Notes: generated by a model not told the origin, from the sequence alone. DNA of 64,000 bases from Brasilonema sennae CENA114 (GCF_006968745.1 NZ_CP030118.1:3422674-3486673); one strand, 5' to 3'; shown: positions 8,920 through 18,361, counted from the first letter of the stretch. A program made the numbers and translations.

Positions 8920-9288
8920 TCAGTTATCATTTTCAATCAGAACTGTAACTGCAGCCACAGCTATCAACATTTCGTCATTTTTATCATTCAGCGCTGGAAT
9001 TGCTTTACCCTGAACGACCATTCCACCAGACTCAACTGTGAGAGTTTTGCGACCGAAAGGCAATACAGCCAAAACCTCGTCTTCTCGTACTTGTTCTGGG
9101 TAAGGGACAGCTACCTTGACCTCAACTATCATCTCATTTGGATCATTCAAACCGGCAACTTCCCAAACACCGGGTAAAGCATTGTGTGCGATCGCATTTC
9201 TCACAGCCCTAGCTGCTGCAACTGTGGGTTCCTGTCCATGCTGATCCACTCCCATCCCCATTTCAATAATTAAGCGTTTGCGTGCCAC
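8920..9288 (-). CDS. Lin0512 family protein
   Basis: About 122 residues, matching the Lin0512 family of unknown function (RLIIEMGMGVDQHGQEPT near the N-terminus, AAARAVRNAIAHNALPG, then EVKVAVPYPEQV). GAGGTG lies just before the GTG chosen here as start (MARKRLIIEMG). In-frame starts up to 9321 would add 11 residues. Small soluble protein without known catalytic activity. Single gene. Confidence 0.8.
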   Translation of the reverse strand: MARKRLIIEMGMGVDQHGQEPTVAAARAVRNAIAHNALPGVWEVAGLNDPNEMIVEVKVAVPYPEQVREDEVLAVLPFGRKTLTVESGGMVVQGKAIPALNDKNDEMLIAVAAVTVLIENDN

Positions 9289-9921
9289 AGTCACCTCTGT
9301 TTGTAAAGTTTTGTTCTTCAATTCAGCCTACAAGATTTTTTGATTCATGTTTTGCAGTAAGTGGAAACAGGGAGGAAGTTTATGCTGGTTCATTCCACAC
9401 ATTGCTGAATTTGTACAAATCTTTTATCGTTCTATCTCCACCTTTACCAAGAACCAGTTCTCAATATATTTTATAATTCGTGCTTTATTATACTACATTT
9501 TTATGAAAGTCTGAGTAATAAGCAAGTGCAATAAGAGGCGATAGTTTCTCTACGAGACGCTGCGCTTACGCGCTCTGGATTGTGGCAGATCGCATTGGCA
9601 AAGGCAAGAGATAGACTGGTAAACTGGTAGATAGTAACCTATCGGTACTATACTGATATAACAGAGCTGCCTTTTGTGCTTTCACTGAACTTGAGTTTCC
9701 TGTTTTTAGCAGAAATAAGCGATGACTATAAAAAGGTATACTAGATAACAAAATAGCAAAAAATCCTGAGTTTCTTAGGCGAATAGTTAAAATTATGTGC
9801 TTGCAATATTGTAATTGTAACTATTGGGATAAATTGTCTCTATTTAGATCATAATAGAGATTTATAAATGACTTTTCTACCCAATTAGCCAAGCCCGGAT
9901 AGGCATTTCGTAAATCATACC
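9289..9921. other. Non-coding spacer with palindromic repeat
   Basis: No gene supported. Around 9538-9595 a mosaic repeat (GCGATAGTTTCTCTACGAGACGC-type material with CGCTTACGCGC) of the kind scattered through Nostocales genomes is present. The rest is AT-rich. Confidence 0.5.
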
Positions 9922-10758
9922 ATGTCCCATGATTCTTTGTACCATATCCGAACAAGAACTGTCATAACTTCTATTTCTGAGCGACCCATTCACCAAATAC
10001 CATTTATTACCCATTCACCCAATGGTACTGGTATAGTTCACAGAGTTCTGCCTGTTTTGTTAGCAAAAGTTGACTCACTACCAGATGGCTTAGAAGCGAT
10101 CATTGCCACAAGCGATCTACAGGGAGTTGACCCAGTCAATTACCGCCTTCTGGGTCATCTTGTCAGTGAAGAACTAGAAAAGTTGGCAGAGTTAGGAAAA
10201 ATTCCATCTCCACAAAGAACGGGCGTTATTTTAGCCGGAGACCTTTACGCAAAAATAGATAAGCGTGGTGGTGTAGGAGATGTTCGTGAAGTTTGGCAAG
10301 CTTTTAGTCGTCGTTTTCGTTGGGTTGCTGGGGTAGGAGGAAACCACGACAATATTGGCAAAACTCCACAAGAAATCCAAGCATTTCAAAATGGGCAAGG
10401 TATACATTATTTAGATGGCGACCTCACTTGTCTAGATGGAATTCGCATTGCTGGAATTTCAGGGATTATTGGTAAAAAAACTAAGCCTTTGCGTCGTCCT
10501 GAAGAAGATTTTCGAGAACTTATACACGAACTTCTTGACGAGTCACCAGACATTTTAATTCTGCACGAAGGCCCCAACGATGCAGAAGCCAAATTGATAG
10601 GGAATCAGTCAATTCGTACTGAACTAACTACAGGAAGTAATTTATTAGTTATTTGTGGTCATTCGCACTGGAGAGTGCCAATGACAACTATGCCTAAAGG
10701 AGTGCAAGTGCTAAATGTAGACACTCGGGTTGTTGTCATGACAAAGATGAAGTCCTAG
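9922..10758 (+). CDS. Calcineurin-like metallophosphoesterase
   Basis: 278 residues with the metallophosphoesterase motif series: SDLQG (D65), AGDLY (D107), GGNHDN (N141, H142), LHEGPND (His in LILHEG) and CGHSHW. These ligate a dinuclear metal centre that hydrolyses phosphoesters. In the first motif the usual D-x-H is D-L-Q, a change that occurs in some subfamilies and alters one metal ligand. No signal peptide, so cytoplasmic. Substrate cannot be inferred. Stands alone, followed by MITE and pseudogene debris. Confidence 0.85.
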   Translation: MSHDSLYHIRTRTVITSISERPIHQIPFITHSPNGTGIVHRVLPVLLAKVDSLPDGLEAIIATSDLQGVDPVNYRLLGHLVSEELEKLAELGKIPSPQRTGVILAGDLYAKIDKRGGVGDVREVWQAFSRRFRWVAGVGGNHDNIGKTPQEIQAFQNGQGIHYLDGDLTCLDGIRIAGISGIIGKKTKPLRRPEEDFRELIHELLDESPDILILHEGPNDAEAKLIGNQSIRTELTTGSNLLVICGHSHWRVPMTTMPKGVQVLNVDTRVVVMTKMKS

Positions 10759-10871
10759 AGTTCAAGCACTTAGAAAGTCATCCCACAAGTTTAATCGCTG
10801 TTCACGGTTGAGACAGAAATCCGCGTGACAACAATTCCTGTAGTGATTTTAGCAATACGTATCCAAGCAAA

Positions 10872-10997
10872 TATAGCAGTCGCCAACTCTATTAGGACAT
10901 ATAGCAGCTAACGCTTAACGCTTAACAGGGTTGAAAGTCTCGTGATGTCCGTATTTTCTGATTACTTCATGTCCTAATCTACCTGGCAACAGCTATA
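10872..10997. mobile_element. MITE with IS630-type ends (copy 1)
   Basis: 126-bp non-coding element beginning TATAGCAGTCGCCAACTCTA and ending ...CCTGGCAACAGCTATA. The ends are related inverted repeats of the pattern TATAGC-N4-GCCA...GGACAT. The interior holds AACGCTTAACGCTTAACAGGG and ATGTCCGTATTTTCTGATTA. The same element is found inverted at 53116-53248, and the adjoining IS630 shares the terminal pattern. It contains no reading frame. Confidence 0.8.
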
Positions 10998-11010
10998 AGT
11001 ATAAATTTTT

Positions 11011-11706
11011 ATGCAAGATACCTGGAATCCAAACTTCTATGAAAAATTTCAAACACAAAGAAGTCGTCCATTGCGGAGACGCTACGCGTTCGCGTTGCGT
11101 GCCCGGAGGGCATATTTTGAATTTTGAATTGGTATTACCTTGACATCCTCACCGCACTTTTAGGGCGGTGATTCCTCACCGCGTCAGCAACCCACTAAAA
11201 GCAGGAAAACTGATCGCTGAATGGGGTTGACACTTCGTTGAGATGCGCTGGCAAGCCAGTCTTACCTTCTCTCCATGCCCGTTTTAAGTCTCGGAATGCC
11301 CTTCCGCGACTAACCGACTACAAATCAAATCTTGACTTTTTCCTCTGGGGTGGATTTATGCTTACTACCATTGCCCGTTGGTTTTTCTCTACGCCTGCTC
11401 TCATCGTAGCTGTTTCAACGCGTCTTGAGCCTAGAGGGGGATTTGTTAACTCCAAACATATTCTACCACAAACAAAGCCGTCCTAGAAGGACGGGGCTTG
11501 TATCCCATTCTTTTGGGTCACCAGAAGCAGTCATAGAATGGTATCGCGGGACGTTGCTCACAACATACCAGCAGCGGCTAGATGGTGAGACTTACGAGCG
11601 ATTTGTGAAACGGTATACGCAGAAGTTAATCAAGTACTTGGGTGAGGAGCGTCCGTTCTTGTTTGCGTATAAACGTATTTTAATGTGGGGGCGCTTAAGC
11701 AATTGA
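11011..11706 (+). pseudogene. tam: trans-aconitate 2-methyltransferase, interrupted
   Basis: The first 20 codons (11011-11070) read MQDTWNPNFYEKFQTQRSRP, the N-terminus of Tam-like SAM methyltransferases. The C-terminal about 63 codons (11515-11706) read SPEAVIEWYRGTLL ... RPFLFAYKRILMWGRLSN, the end of the same family. The central part, including the SAM-binding motif, is absent. It is replaced by a small palindromic repeat (11071-11120) and an IS200/IS605-type remnant. The gene is dead. The intact enzyme would methylate trans-aconitate to limit inhibition of aconitase. Confidence 0.8.
11137..11505 (-). mobile_element. IS200/IS605-type remnant without transposase or tnpB
   Basis: Two subterminal hairpins bracket about 370 bp: CACCGC / GCGGTG (11150-11155, 11165-11170) and AGCCGTCC-TAGAA-GGACGGGGCT (11476-11498). 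Read on the minus strand these look like a left end (GCCCCGTCCTTCTAGGACGG) and a right end (GGAATCACCGCCC ... GGTGAGGATGTCAA) of IS605-family elements. No target duplication is expected for this family. No tnpA or tnpB frame remains. The segment next to the right end is where an omega-RNA scaffold would lie. Confidence 0.6.
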
Positions 11707-11709
11707 ACA

Positions 11710-13053
11710 CTAGGTTGTAGAGACCGACCTCAGCTTACCTGCAACATCACGAGCAGCGTTTTGTCCAGCGCGAATAGCACCTTCAATGTAGTTAGCCCAA
11801 ATACTAGAGCGTTCCGTACCAGCCCAATGAATCCGACCGACTGGACTATTGAGAGCAGAACCAGCGCTAGTGAGTAAACCAGGTGGTAATGCTGAAATGC
11901 ATCCACTTGTCCAAGGTTGATTATTCCAATCAAATTCCACCCACTCTAATGGTTGTTGTGCTGCTTGTCCAAAAGTTTCTCCCAGAAATGCAAGGCATAA
12001 CTCTTGGCGTTTTGACTCAGGTAACGTTGCGTAATCGGGAGCTAACAATCCAACAATCACACCTCTAGTTGCATCTTCCGGCGAGATATCAATCACCTCA
12101 ATTTTGCTATCGATACTGAGAAAGTGACCACTGATTATTTGACCTTGCCACCAAGGTTTTTCATAGATAGCATGAAATTTAATCCAACTCATCGTCTCCC
12201 ACTGTGTAATCAATTGACGGTGAATTGGGGGAAGAGGGGGGTGAAATTGGATACGAGCAACAGTCTTGGGCATCATCGCCACAATTACTTGTTGAGCATA
12301 CACAACCCCACTTTCACAAATAAGTTGAACTAGGGAGTGATCATAACCCGATATTTCAGTCACACAAGCATTGAGTAAGACCCGTTCCCCTAAGCGTTCT
12401 ACAATATTTAAGCAAATCTGTTGTGTTCCGCCTACAAAGGAAAAATCCTCAGCAGTCTCTAACAAATCATTGAATCCTGCTGTATGGACAAAATGAAGCA
12501 TCCATAATAGCGAAACTTTGTTTGGATCGCCACTGAGGATTTGCCGCACACACCCCTCGAACCAAGCCCGTGCTTCATCAGTCGTTGTGTTCTGCTCAAT
12601 CCAAGCCCCCATTGTCATAGAGTCTAATATGTTTGCATTAGGAGCTTGCCAAGGGGTTTCTAGTGGAACAGTACGGCACAAAGCCTCAAATGTTGTCATC
12701 GCCTGAGCGAAATCTTTTTGAGCTATGTCCGATTCAGACGTTGGAGATGCATCTAGCATAGTCCATTTTTGACGGAAACCATACAATGTCTGACCTTCAA
12801 GCTTTCCTTTCTTGATATAAACTCCCATTTCTTGTGCCAGATTCAGCAACGCTGTTTGGGTAGGACCAGCCCAAGTCCCACCTTGTTCAACGTAACCCCC
12901 TGACACCAGCGGATGATTGAGAGTTCGTCCTCCTACTCGTGAATTGGCTTCCAGTACAAGCAGCGATTCGATACCTAAGTTGTGCAATTCCCAGGCTGCA
13001 CTCAGACCAGAAATGCCTGCACCCACAATAGCAACTTCTACGTGAGAACTCAT
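11710..13053 (-). CDS. Flavin-containing amine oxidase
   Basis: 447 residues, flavin monoamine oxidase family. N-terminal FAD dinucleotide fold VAIVGAGISGLSAAWEL (residues 7-23), GGRTLNH, and a C-terminal FAD-contact motif WAGTERSSIWANYIEGA. Such enzymes oxidise amines or amino acids to the imine with release of peroxide. The substrate cannot be read from sequence. No signal peptide. It follows a DHA2 exporter gene on the same strand by 103 bp, so the two may be cotranscribed. A perfect 16-bp palindrome lies between them. Confidence 0.88.
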   Translation of the reverse strand: MSSHVEVAIVGAGISGLSAAWELHNLGIESLLVLEANSRVGGRTLNHPLVSGGYVEQGGTWAGPTQTALLNLAQEMGVYIKKGKLEGQTLYGFRQKWTMLDASPTSESDIAQKDFAQAMTTFEALCRTVPLETPWQAPNANILDSMTMGAWIEQNTTTDEARAWFEGCVRQILSGDPNKVSLLWMLHFVHTAGFNDLLETAEDFSFVGGTQQICLNIVERLGERVLLNACVTEISGYDHSLVQLICESGVVYAQQVIVAMMPKTVARIQFHPPLPPIHRQLITQWETMSWIKFHAIYEKPWWQGQIISGHFLSIDSKIEVIDISPEDATRGVIVGLLAPDYATLPESKRQELCLAFLGETFGQAAQQPLEWVEFDWNNQPWTSGCISALPPGLLTSAGSALNSPVGRIHWAGTERSSIWANYIEGAIRAGQNAARDVAGKLRSVSTT

Positions 13054-13125
13054 GGTGATAAACTTTATTTATGCAATATAGTTGATTTATACTACATAGT
13101 TGCAACTTTACTTTGTTCTAAGTCA

Positions 13126-13141
13126 TTTGTAATGTTACAAA
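13126..13141. promoter_or_regulatory. Perfect palindrome, candidate operator
   Basis: TTTGTAATGTTACAAA, a perfect 7-2-7 inverted repeat, lies 73 bp upstream of the amine oxidase start and 16 bp beyond the exporter stop. It has the size and symmetry of a dimeric repressor site. The regulator is unknown. Confidence 0.4.
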
Positions 13142-13156
13142 GTGCACCTAGACTTT

Positions 13157-14572
13157 TTAAGTTTTGACTATAGCCGTCATAACTGCTGAGCCACAAAGAA
13201 TTAGCGCCGCGAAACGATAGCTTCCAGCAAAGCCCGCAACAACTGCCTCAGGTGGAGCTACAGCGACATCTGTACCTGGAGCCAAATTTGCAATCAATGC
13301 TCCAAAAACAGTCCCTATGACACAGACTCCTACGTTAACCCCCAAAGTACGGGATAAAGACAGTAACCCAGACGCAATTCCCAAACGCTCCCGAGGTACT
13401 GATCCCATGACAGTACTATCATTAGGCGAGCGGAACAAACCTAACCCAGTGCCAAAGATAAAGTAGCGCAGTATATAGTCTTGTTCAGTAGTTTGAGCAT
13501 TTAAGGTACTAATAGCCAGACAGCCACCAATCATCACTCCTAACCCAATTAAGCCAATTGAGCGAGAACCAAATTTATCTGAGAGTGTACCTGCTAGTGG
13601 GGCAATCAACCCACTGACAACAGGCGACACCGCCAGCAATAACCCCACTTTTGAGGTTGGATAGTGCTTGACTTGCCCTAGAAAGAATGGGGTTATCAGC
13701 AGTCCACCAGTCAGGACAATGAATACTAAAGTGCCGTTTAGCAAACCCACACTCAGGCGAGGATTGCTAAACATATCCAACTTTATCAGTGGTTCCTCCA
13801 AACGAGCTTCAACTGCTAGAAAACTGACTAGTGCGATCGCCCCAACCAATAGTAACCACAATGCACGACCACTTGTAAAGCCCTCGCTTTGCCCAAAAGT
13901 CATACCCAGGGCAAAACTGCTGAGTGTCACCAGCGCTAACAAAGCACCGAGCAAGTCGAAGCGTTGTTTTTCCTGTTTGCGCTCAGTTGTAGGTACCACC
14001 CACATCACAAGCAAACTAGCTACTACGCCCAGTGGAACATTAATTAAGAATAGAATACGCCAGTCAAACCACCCCAGAAGCAGTCCGCCTACTGAAGGAC
14101 CAAGGGCGATACCAAGGGAAACGACACTACCGATAATCCCAACAGCTCGTCCCCGCTGTGAAGAAGGAAAAACTTCTGTAATGATTGCTAAACCAAGTCC
14201 AGAGATAAACACACCACCAAGTCCCTGAAGTGCTCGAAAAGCAATCAACCAGTGAATGCTAGATGCAACTCCACACAACAGAGAACTCAAGGTAAACACA
14301 ATAAGTCCCCCCAAGTAGAGATATTTTTTACCCCATATATCTCCTAGGCGAGTCGCTCCCAAGACTAAGCTGGAACTGATGAGTTGGTAGCCTAACACCG
14401 CCCACTGCGCCTCAGGAAAACTGCTTTGAAAATACTGAACTAAGGTAGGCAAAGCCACGTTAATAATGCCTACGTCGAGAGTGGACATGAACACCCCAAG
14501 ACCGACACCGAGCATTACCAACCATCTTTGGGAGGCAGTTTTCGTCTGGGGTTTTGCTTGCAAGTCTGGCAC
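13157..14572 (-). CDS. MFS efflux transporter, DHA2 (EmrB/QacA-like) family
   Basis: 471-residue integral membrane protein with about 14 hydrophobic segments, as in the proton-driven DHA2 drug exporters. Motif features: TLDVGIINVALPTL in helix 1 (family signature LDxTIVNVALP), RLGDIWGKKYLYLGG (motif A, cytoplasmic loop 2-3), RALQGLGGVFISGLGLAII (motif B) and IALGPSVGGLLLGWFDWRIL (motif C). Exports an unidentified compound from the cytoplasm. GTG start, no strong ribosome-binding site. Its product could be functionally linked to the following amine oxidase, but this is inference. Confidence 0.88.
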   Translation of the reverse strand: MPDLQAKPQTKTASQRWLVMLGVGLGVFMSTLDVGIINVALPTLVQYFQSSFPEAQWAVLGYQLISSSLVLGATRLGDIWGKKYLYLGGLIVFTLSSLLCGVASSIHWLIAFRALQGLGGVFISGLGLAIITEVFPSSQRGRAVGIIGSVVSLGIALGPSVGGLLLGWFDWRILFLINVPLGVVASLLVMWVVPTTERKQEKQRFDLLGALLALVTLSSFALGMTFGQSEGFTSGRALWLLLVGAIALVSFLAVEARLEEPLIKLDMFSNPRLSVGLLNGTLVFIVLTGGLLITPFFLGQVKHYPTSKVGLLLAVSPVVSGLIAPLAGTLSDKFGSRSIGLIGLGVMIGGCLAISTLNAQTTEQDYILRYFIFGTGLGLFRSPNDSTVMGSVPRERLGIASGLLSLSRTLGVNVGVCVIGTVFGALIANLAPGTDVAVAPPEAVVAGFAGSYRFAALILCGSAVMTAIVKT

Positions 14573-14647
14573 TCTTGAGGCTCCTTATTCTCTAACTTTA
14601 CGCTTATTAATTATTTGTATACGTAACATTATCTAGTGCTACGACAC

Positions 14648-14672
14648 AAAAAAGCCTCTCATACGAGAGGCT
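14648..14672 (-). terminator. Rho-independent terminator of the 1042-residue protein gene
   Basis: On the minus strand AGCCTCTC-GTAT-GAGAGGCT is followed by TTTTTTG, 31 bases after the stop codon at 14703. Classical hairpin plus U-tract. Confidence 0.88.
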
Positions 14673-14702
14673 AAAACAGAGCAGTCAATAAAAAGTATTA
14701 AA

Positions 14703-17700
14703 CTACACTAGGAAAAGTACAGCAATTGCTCCTCCTACAGCAGAGAATATTCCGGAAACAAGTGCTGTAGTAAATAGCCACCAAGCGGCTGATGCTGCTG
14801 CTTTGCGTGTTTCTTCGGCTTGACGCTGTGCTTGAATTTTCACTTCTTCTAAGCGCCGTTGTGCTTCCTGCTGGATGCGTTCTGCCCGTTGCAGTACGTT
14901 ATTTCGTGCCCGTTCAACTTGGTCGATAATCCGGTTGGCGTCTTCCTCTGAGATATCCTCACGAGAACTCATAACTGCTACTAAAGTCTCGCGGTTGAAA
15001 GAAGAGAGGCGATCGCGCAATGCATCAAACCCTGCTTGTGGGTCATCAAACAATGTGCGAACTTCCCGCTTAATGTCATCGTAATTGAGTTCCTCGCGCT
15101 CTAAAGAGTTGAGGTAGTTGCGAATGCGGCCAAAAACTCCATCAACCACATCTTGAATGCCCCGCTGGATATTCCGCACTTGTTCCACGAACTGCTCACG
15201 CACTGATATCATCGAATCTGCAATTCGTGCGGCTTCCTCATCACTCAAGTCTTCCCGCAGTTTTAGCAGAGTGATAATAGTGGAACGGTCAAACTGAGAT
15301 AGGCGATCGCCCAGACTTTCAATTCCCACTTGTGGATCACGCAGCAACAGAGAAAGGTCGCGTTTGATACCTTCTGGGTTAAGTTCGTCTTTGCCACTCC
15401 TCCGTAAATACTCTTCCAAATATGTTTGGAAATTTTGTACTGTTTGCTGAGTTCTGGTGGCGAGGCGACGGGGTGTACGCACAATGTCACGAATCGAAGT
15501 TTGCATCGAATCGATGACTTGATTAACTTGCTCTTCACTCAAGTCCTGACGTTGACTGAGCAACTGGACTAAGGTATCTCTATCAACCTGTGACAAGCGA
15601 CGGCGGAGTGCGACAGCACCTTCTCTTGGATTTTGGAACAGTGTATTCAAATCCCGCTGAATTCCTTCAGGATTCAGTTCTTGTTTGCCAGTATTTCGCA
15701 GGTAGTCTGCTATTGTTGTGCTTACAGAATCGTACTGCTCCTTAGCTTTATCTGCTACGATTTTTGGTGCATGGCGAATATTACTCCAGTTTTCCTCAAC
15801 ACTGTTGAGGATTTGATTGGCTTGGTCTTCGCTCAAGTCTTGCCGCTGACTTAGTAATTGTACTAAAGTATCACGATCAAAACGAGATAAGCGTGCCTTA
15901 ATTGCACCCACTCCTGCTTGTGGATCATCTAAAAGTGTTTTCAGATCAGCGCGGATGGCGTCGGGATTGAGTTCGTCTTTACCTGTGTTGCGCAGATAAG
16001 ATTGTAAATTTATCCACAGTGACTCAGCTTGATACTGCGCTTGTTCTGCAAGTCCTTGGGATTCGACTAAGACTTGATTACGCTGTTCTTCCAACTCCTC
16101 AAGGATTGTATCTGCTTCTTCAGGATAAATATCATTGCGCTCTAGCAGAATTTCCCGCATTTCTTGACGGTCAAACTGAGCAAGTCGCCGAGAAAGAGTT
16201 TCGTAATCTGCGTCTGAATCTTCCAACAGGGGTTTGAAATCCCGCTGAATCCCTTCTGCTGTTAAGTCTGACTTAGGTGTAACGAGTAGATAGCTTTCGA
16301 CTCGGCGTTGCAAGTCTTGTACTATTTCTTTTTCTTCCTCTGCAATCACTGCAATTAGCACGTCTTTGCGGGTCAGTTCCAACTGATTTGCAATGCGCTC
16401 AATTTCTGCTTGAGTTAGCAGCCCCCTAGTTTTGAGAATACTGACAAAATAACTCCGAGAAAGTCCCTCTAACTCTTGCCGTACTGTTCCAGGATCAGCG
16501 GCTGGGTCGTAAAGAACGTCGCGAAATTCTTGGGCAGCTTTTTCAGAACTCAGTTGCCAAGCATATGTGTTGAGTAAGTAGTTTTCTACATCCGTACGAA
16601 TGGGGCTGTAAGCTTGTTTTGGCACGGGAAGACCCAACTTATCTGCCTGTTCGGTGACTTTATCTTTGGCATTTGTGACAGCACCAAGGATTTTTTCAAC
16701 ATCCAAGTCTGACAAATCAGTTCGCCCCAACACAATACCACTCAATGCGGATACTGCTTGCTGAATTGTCTGCTGAACAGGACCTGGAGTTGTTCCTTTT
16801 TGGTCACCTTGTTTTCCAGAACGCATTTCTGCCATCAATTGATCCAGCTTGGCGTTGAGTTCATCATTCTTAGTTTGTCCGGGTGGCAATGATTTGAGAT
16901 AATTCATCAACTCTGCCAAGCGGTCTTGCTTTGGTTGTTGTTGACCGACTACCTGTTGCCAAACGCCATATAGTGTGTCGGCAATACGGTTGACTTCTCG
17001 CTTTGAAAGGTCTGTACGACTACTGATTAAATCAAGAAACTTCTGGCGGTCTATGTTGCTTAAATCTCCACTTCCGGCGATCGCCTTGAGTTGGGGATCA
17101 TTCAGTAACTTTTCAAATTCACCCCGAATCTTAGATATATCCAGTTCTGGTGGACGGACCATTTCTAAGTAATCTTCTACTTTGTCTCGCAGCGTTCCAG
17201 GGTCTACAGCAGTGCCAATTTCCCTACGTACAGCTGCGGCTGCTGCTTCTGCTGTTGCTACTACTTGGTTATTAATAGCTTTGGCTCCCAACGCAGCGGT
17301 CGCTGTCCCCATAATCGCCTGTAAGCCTGAGGTTGCTGAGTTGACCAACGAACCAACTAAAGAACCCACTGTGGTTGAACTCACCCACACTAGCAGTAAG
17401 AAGTACGCTCCCCAAATCACCAACCCTAGAATTGCTCCCTGCACTGGAGACCAACCTGTAAAAAAACTCAGTCTTACCGCTAAAAAACAAGCAATGGCAA
17501 GCGCAATAGTCACAGTGATTACTGTCCACAGTCCAACTGCTGTGCCTATTTTGCGAATAGTTCCGCCTAAACTCCCAACTTCTCCATTCTCTCCATCTGA
17601 ATCAGATGAACGACCTAAGTAGGAAATACCCGCAGCAACGGAGAGGTTGGTCAGAACTAATTGCAGGGCAAAAGCCAGGATCACACCAGAGATTAAAGCG

Positions 17701-17831
17701 AAAAAAAAGTGTGGTCCTAATCCAGAAGCATATGTCTGGTTAGCATTTGTTGACTGGTTATCTACTGGCGCTTGTGCCACCCAAAAGAGTGACTTGTACA
17801 ATGCCAGCATGATGTGCGTACTCTGAAACAT
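14703..17831 (-). CDS. Large membrane protein with seven 71-residue repeats
   Basis: 1042 residues, unknown function. Three N-terminal membrane helices (about residues 35-60, 93-118, 127-155) and one C-terminal helix (last about 25 residues, LFTTALVSGIFSAVGGAIA) bracket a long soluble region. That region consists of seven repeats of about 71 residues with consensus YL-x(4-6)-EL-x(4)-I-x-R-x(5)-LL-x-DP-x(2)-G-x(4)-RLS-x-FDR-x-TLV-x-LLS-x-R-x-DLSEE-x-AN-x-I. A further half-repeat containing GRTDLSDLDVEKILGAV and coiled-coil linkers lie between them. Repeats 4 and 5 are the most alike. Start supported by AAGGA 8 bases upstream. Monocistronic with its own terminator. I infer an extended scaffold or membrane-tethering protein. 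Confidence 0.8.
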   Translation of the reverse strand: MFQSTHIMLALYKSLFWVAQAPVDNQSTNANQTYASGLGPHFFFALISGVILAFALQLVLTNLSVAAGISYLGRSSDSDGENGEVGSLGGTIRKIGTAVGLWTVITVTIALAIACFLAVRLSFFTGWSPVQGAILGLVIWGAYFLLLVWVSSTTVGSLVGSLVNSATSGLQAIMGTATAALGAKAINNQVVATAEAAAAAVRREIGTAVDPGTLRDKVEDYLEMVRPPELDISKIRGEFEKLLNDPQLKAIAGSGDLSNIDRQKFLDLISSRTDLSKREVNRIADTLYGVWQQVVGQQQPKQDRLAELMNYLKSLPPGQTKNDELNAKLDQLMAEMRSGKQGDQKGTTPGPVQQTIQQAVSALSGIVLGRTDLSDLDVEKILGAVTNAKDKVTEQADKLGLPVPKQAYSPIRTDVENYLLNTYAWQLSSEKAAQEFRDVLYDPAADPGTVRQELEGLSRSYFVSILKTRGLLTQAEIERIANQLELTRKDVLIAVIAEEEKEIVQDLQRRVESYLLVTPKSDLTAEGIQRDFKPLLEDSDADYETLSRRLAQFDRQEMREILLERNDIYPEEADTILEELEEQRNQVLVESQGLAEQAQYQAESLWINLQSYLRNTGKDELNPDAIRADLKTLLDDPQAGVGAIKARLSRFDRDTLVQLLSQRQDLSEDQANQILNSVEENWSNIRHAPKIVADKAKEQYDSVSTTIADYLRNTGKQELNPEGIQRDLNTLFQNPREGAVALRRRLSQVDRDTLVQLLSQRQDLSEEQVNQVIDSMQTSIRDIVRTPRRLATRTQQTVQNFQTYLEEYLRRSGKDELNPEGIKRDLSLLLRDPQVGIESLGDRLSQFDRSTIITLLKLREDLSDEEAARIADSMISVREQFVEQVRNIQRGIQDVVDGVFGRIRNYLNSLEREELNYDDIKREVRTLFDDPQAGFDALRDRLSSFNRETLVAVMSSREDISEEDANRIIDQVERARNNVLQRAERIQQEAQRRLEEVKIQAQRQAEETRKAAASAAWWLFTTALVSGIFSAVGGAIAVLFLV

Positions 17832-18191
17832 CTAACATCCTTCCTATGTAGCTCAAATCAGTGGGGATCAAAAGTTAAGTGATAGTAAATATTGTATCTG
17901 TTATAATACCCAACTCCTGAGCTTAGAATGCTGCAATTCTAGTACTTTTGGCATCTCTCCAAAGTTTGAAAGTTTGCTACAGCGTGGGACAGAAGTTTTT
18001 CTACTTAATGACTTAATAACTCAAGGAACTAAAGTATCTTTTTTTACTTGCCAGGAAAAATCAAACATCCTACACTTTCTTCTCAAAGTTTTTCTCTTTT
18101 GTGTATGATTTTTTCAATTTATTAGAAACGGTTTTGTTTTTCGTGGGCTACCACAAATTGATGAAGTAAAATTCAGTTTTTTGTTGGTGTT
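17832..18191. other. Divergent promoter region, no gene
   Basis: Lies between the divergent repeat-protein gene and the hli cluster. Contains a plus-strand TATAAT at 17902-17907 and very T-rich stretches near 18060-18190. No reading frame seen. Confidence 0.5.
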
Positions 18192-18209
18192 GTTACATTT
18201 ATTTACAAA
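18192..18209 (+). promoter_or_regulatory. HLR1 (RpaB-binding) high-light regulatory site
   Basis: GTTACATT-TA-TTTACAAA matches the HLR1 consensus exactly: two direct copies of (G/T)TTACA(T/A)(T/A) separated by two bases. It lies 153 bp upstream of the first hli start codon. HLR1 is the binding site of the response regulator RpaB, which controls hli and psbA genes in cyanobacteria. This predicts high-light control of the cluster. Confidence 0.8.
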
Positions 18210-18361
18210 TATTTTTTTTGGCATCCTCTTAAGGTGGATTTTTCCCAGAAAATACTGTTGTGATAATCCTCCACAAGAGGTGCTGATAGTTTGTACCCAA
18301 TGACAGAAAGCACTAGAGGTATGGATGGCTATATTTAAGTTGAGAAACAAATTCAACTTGA

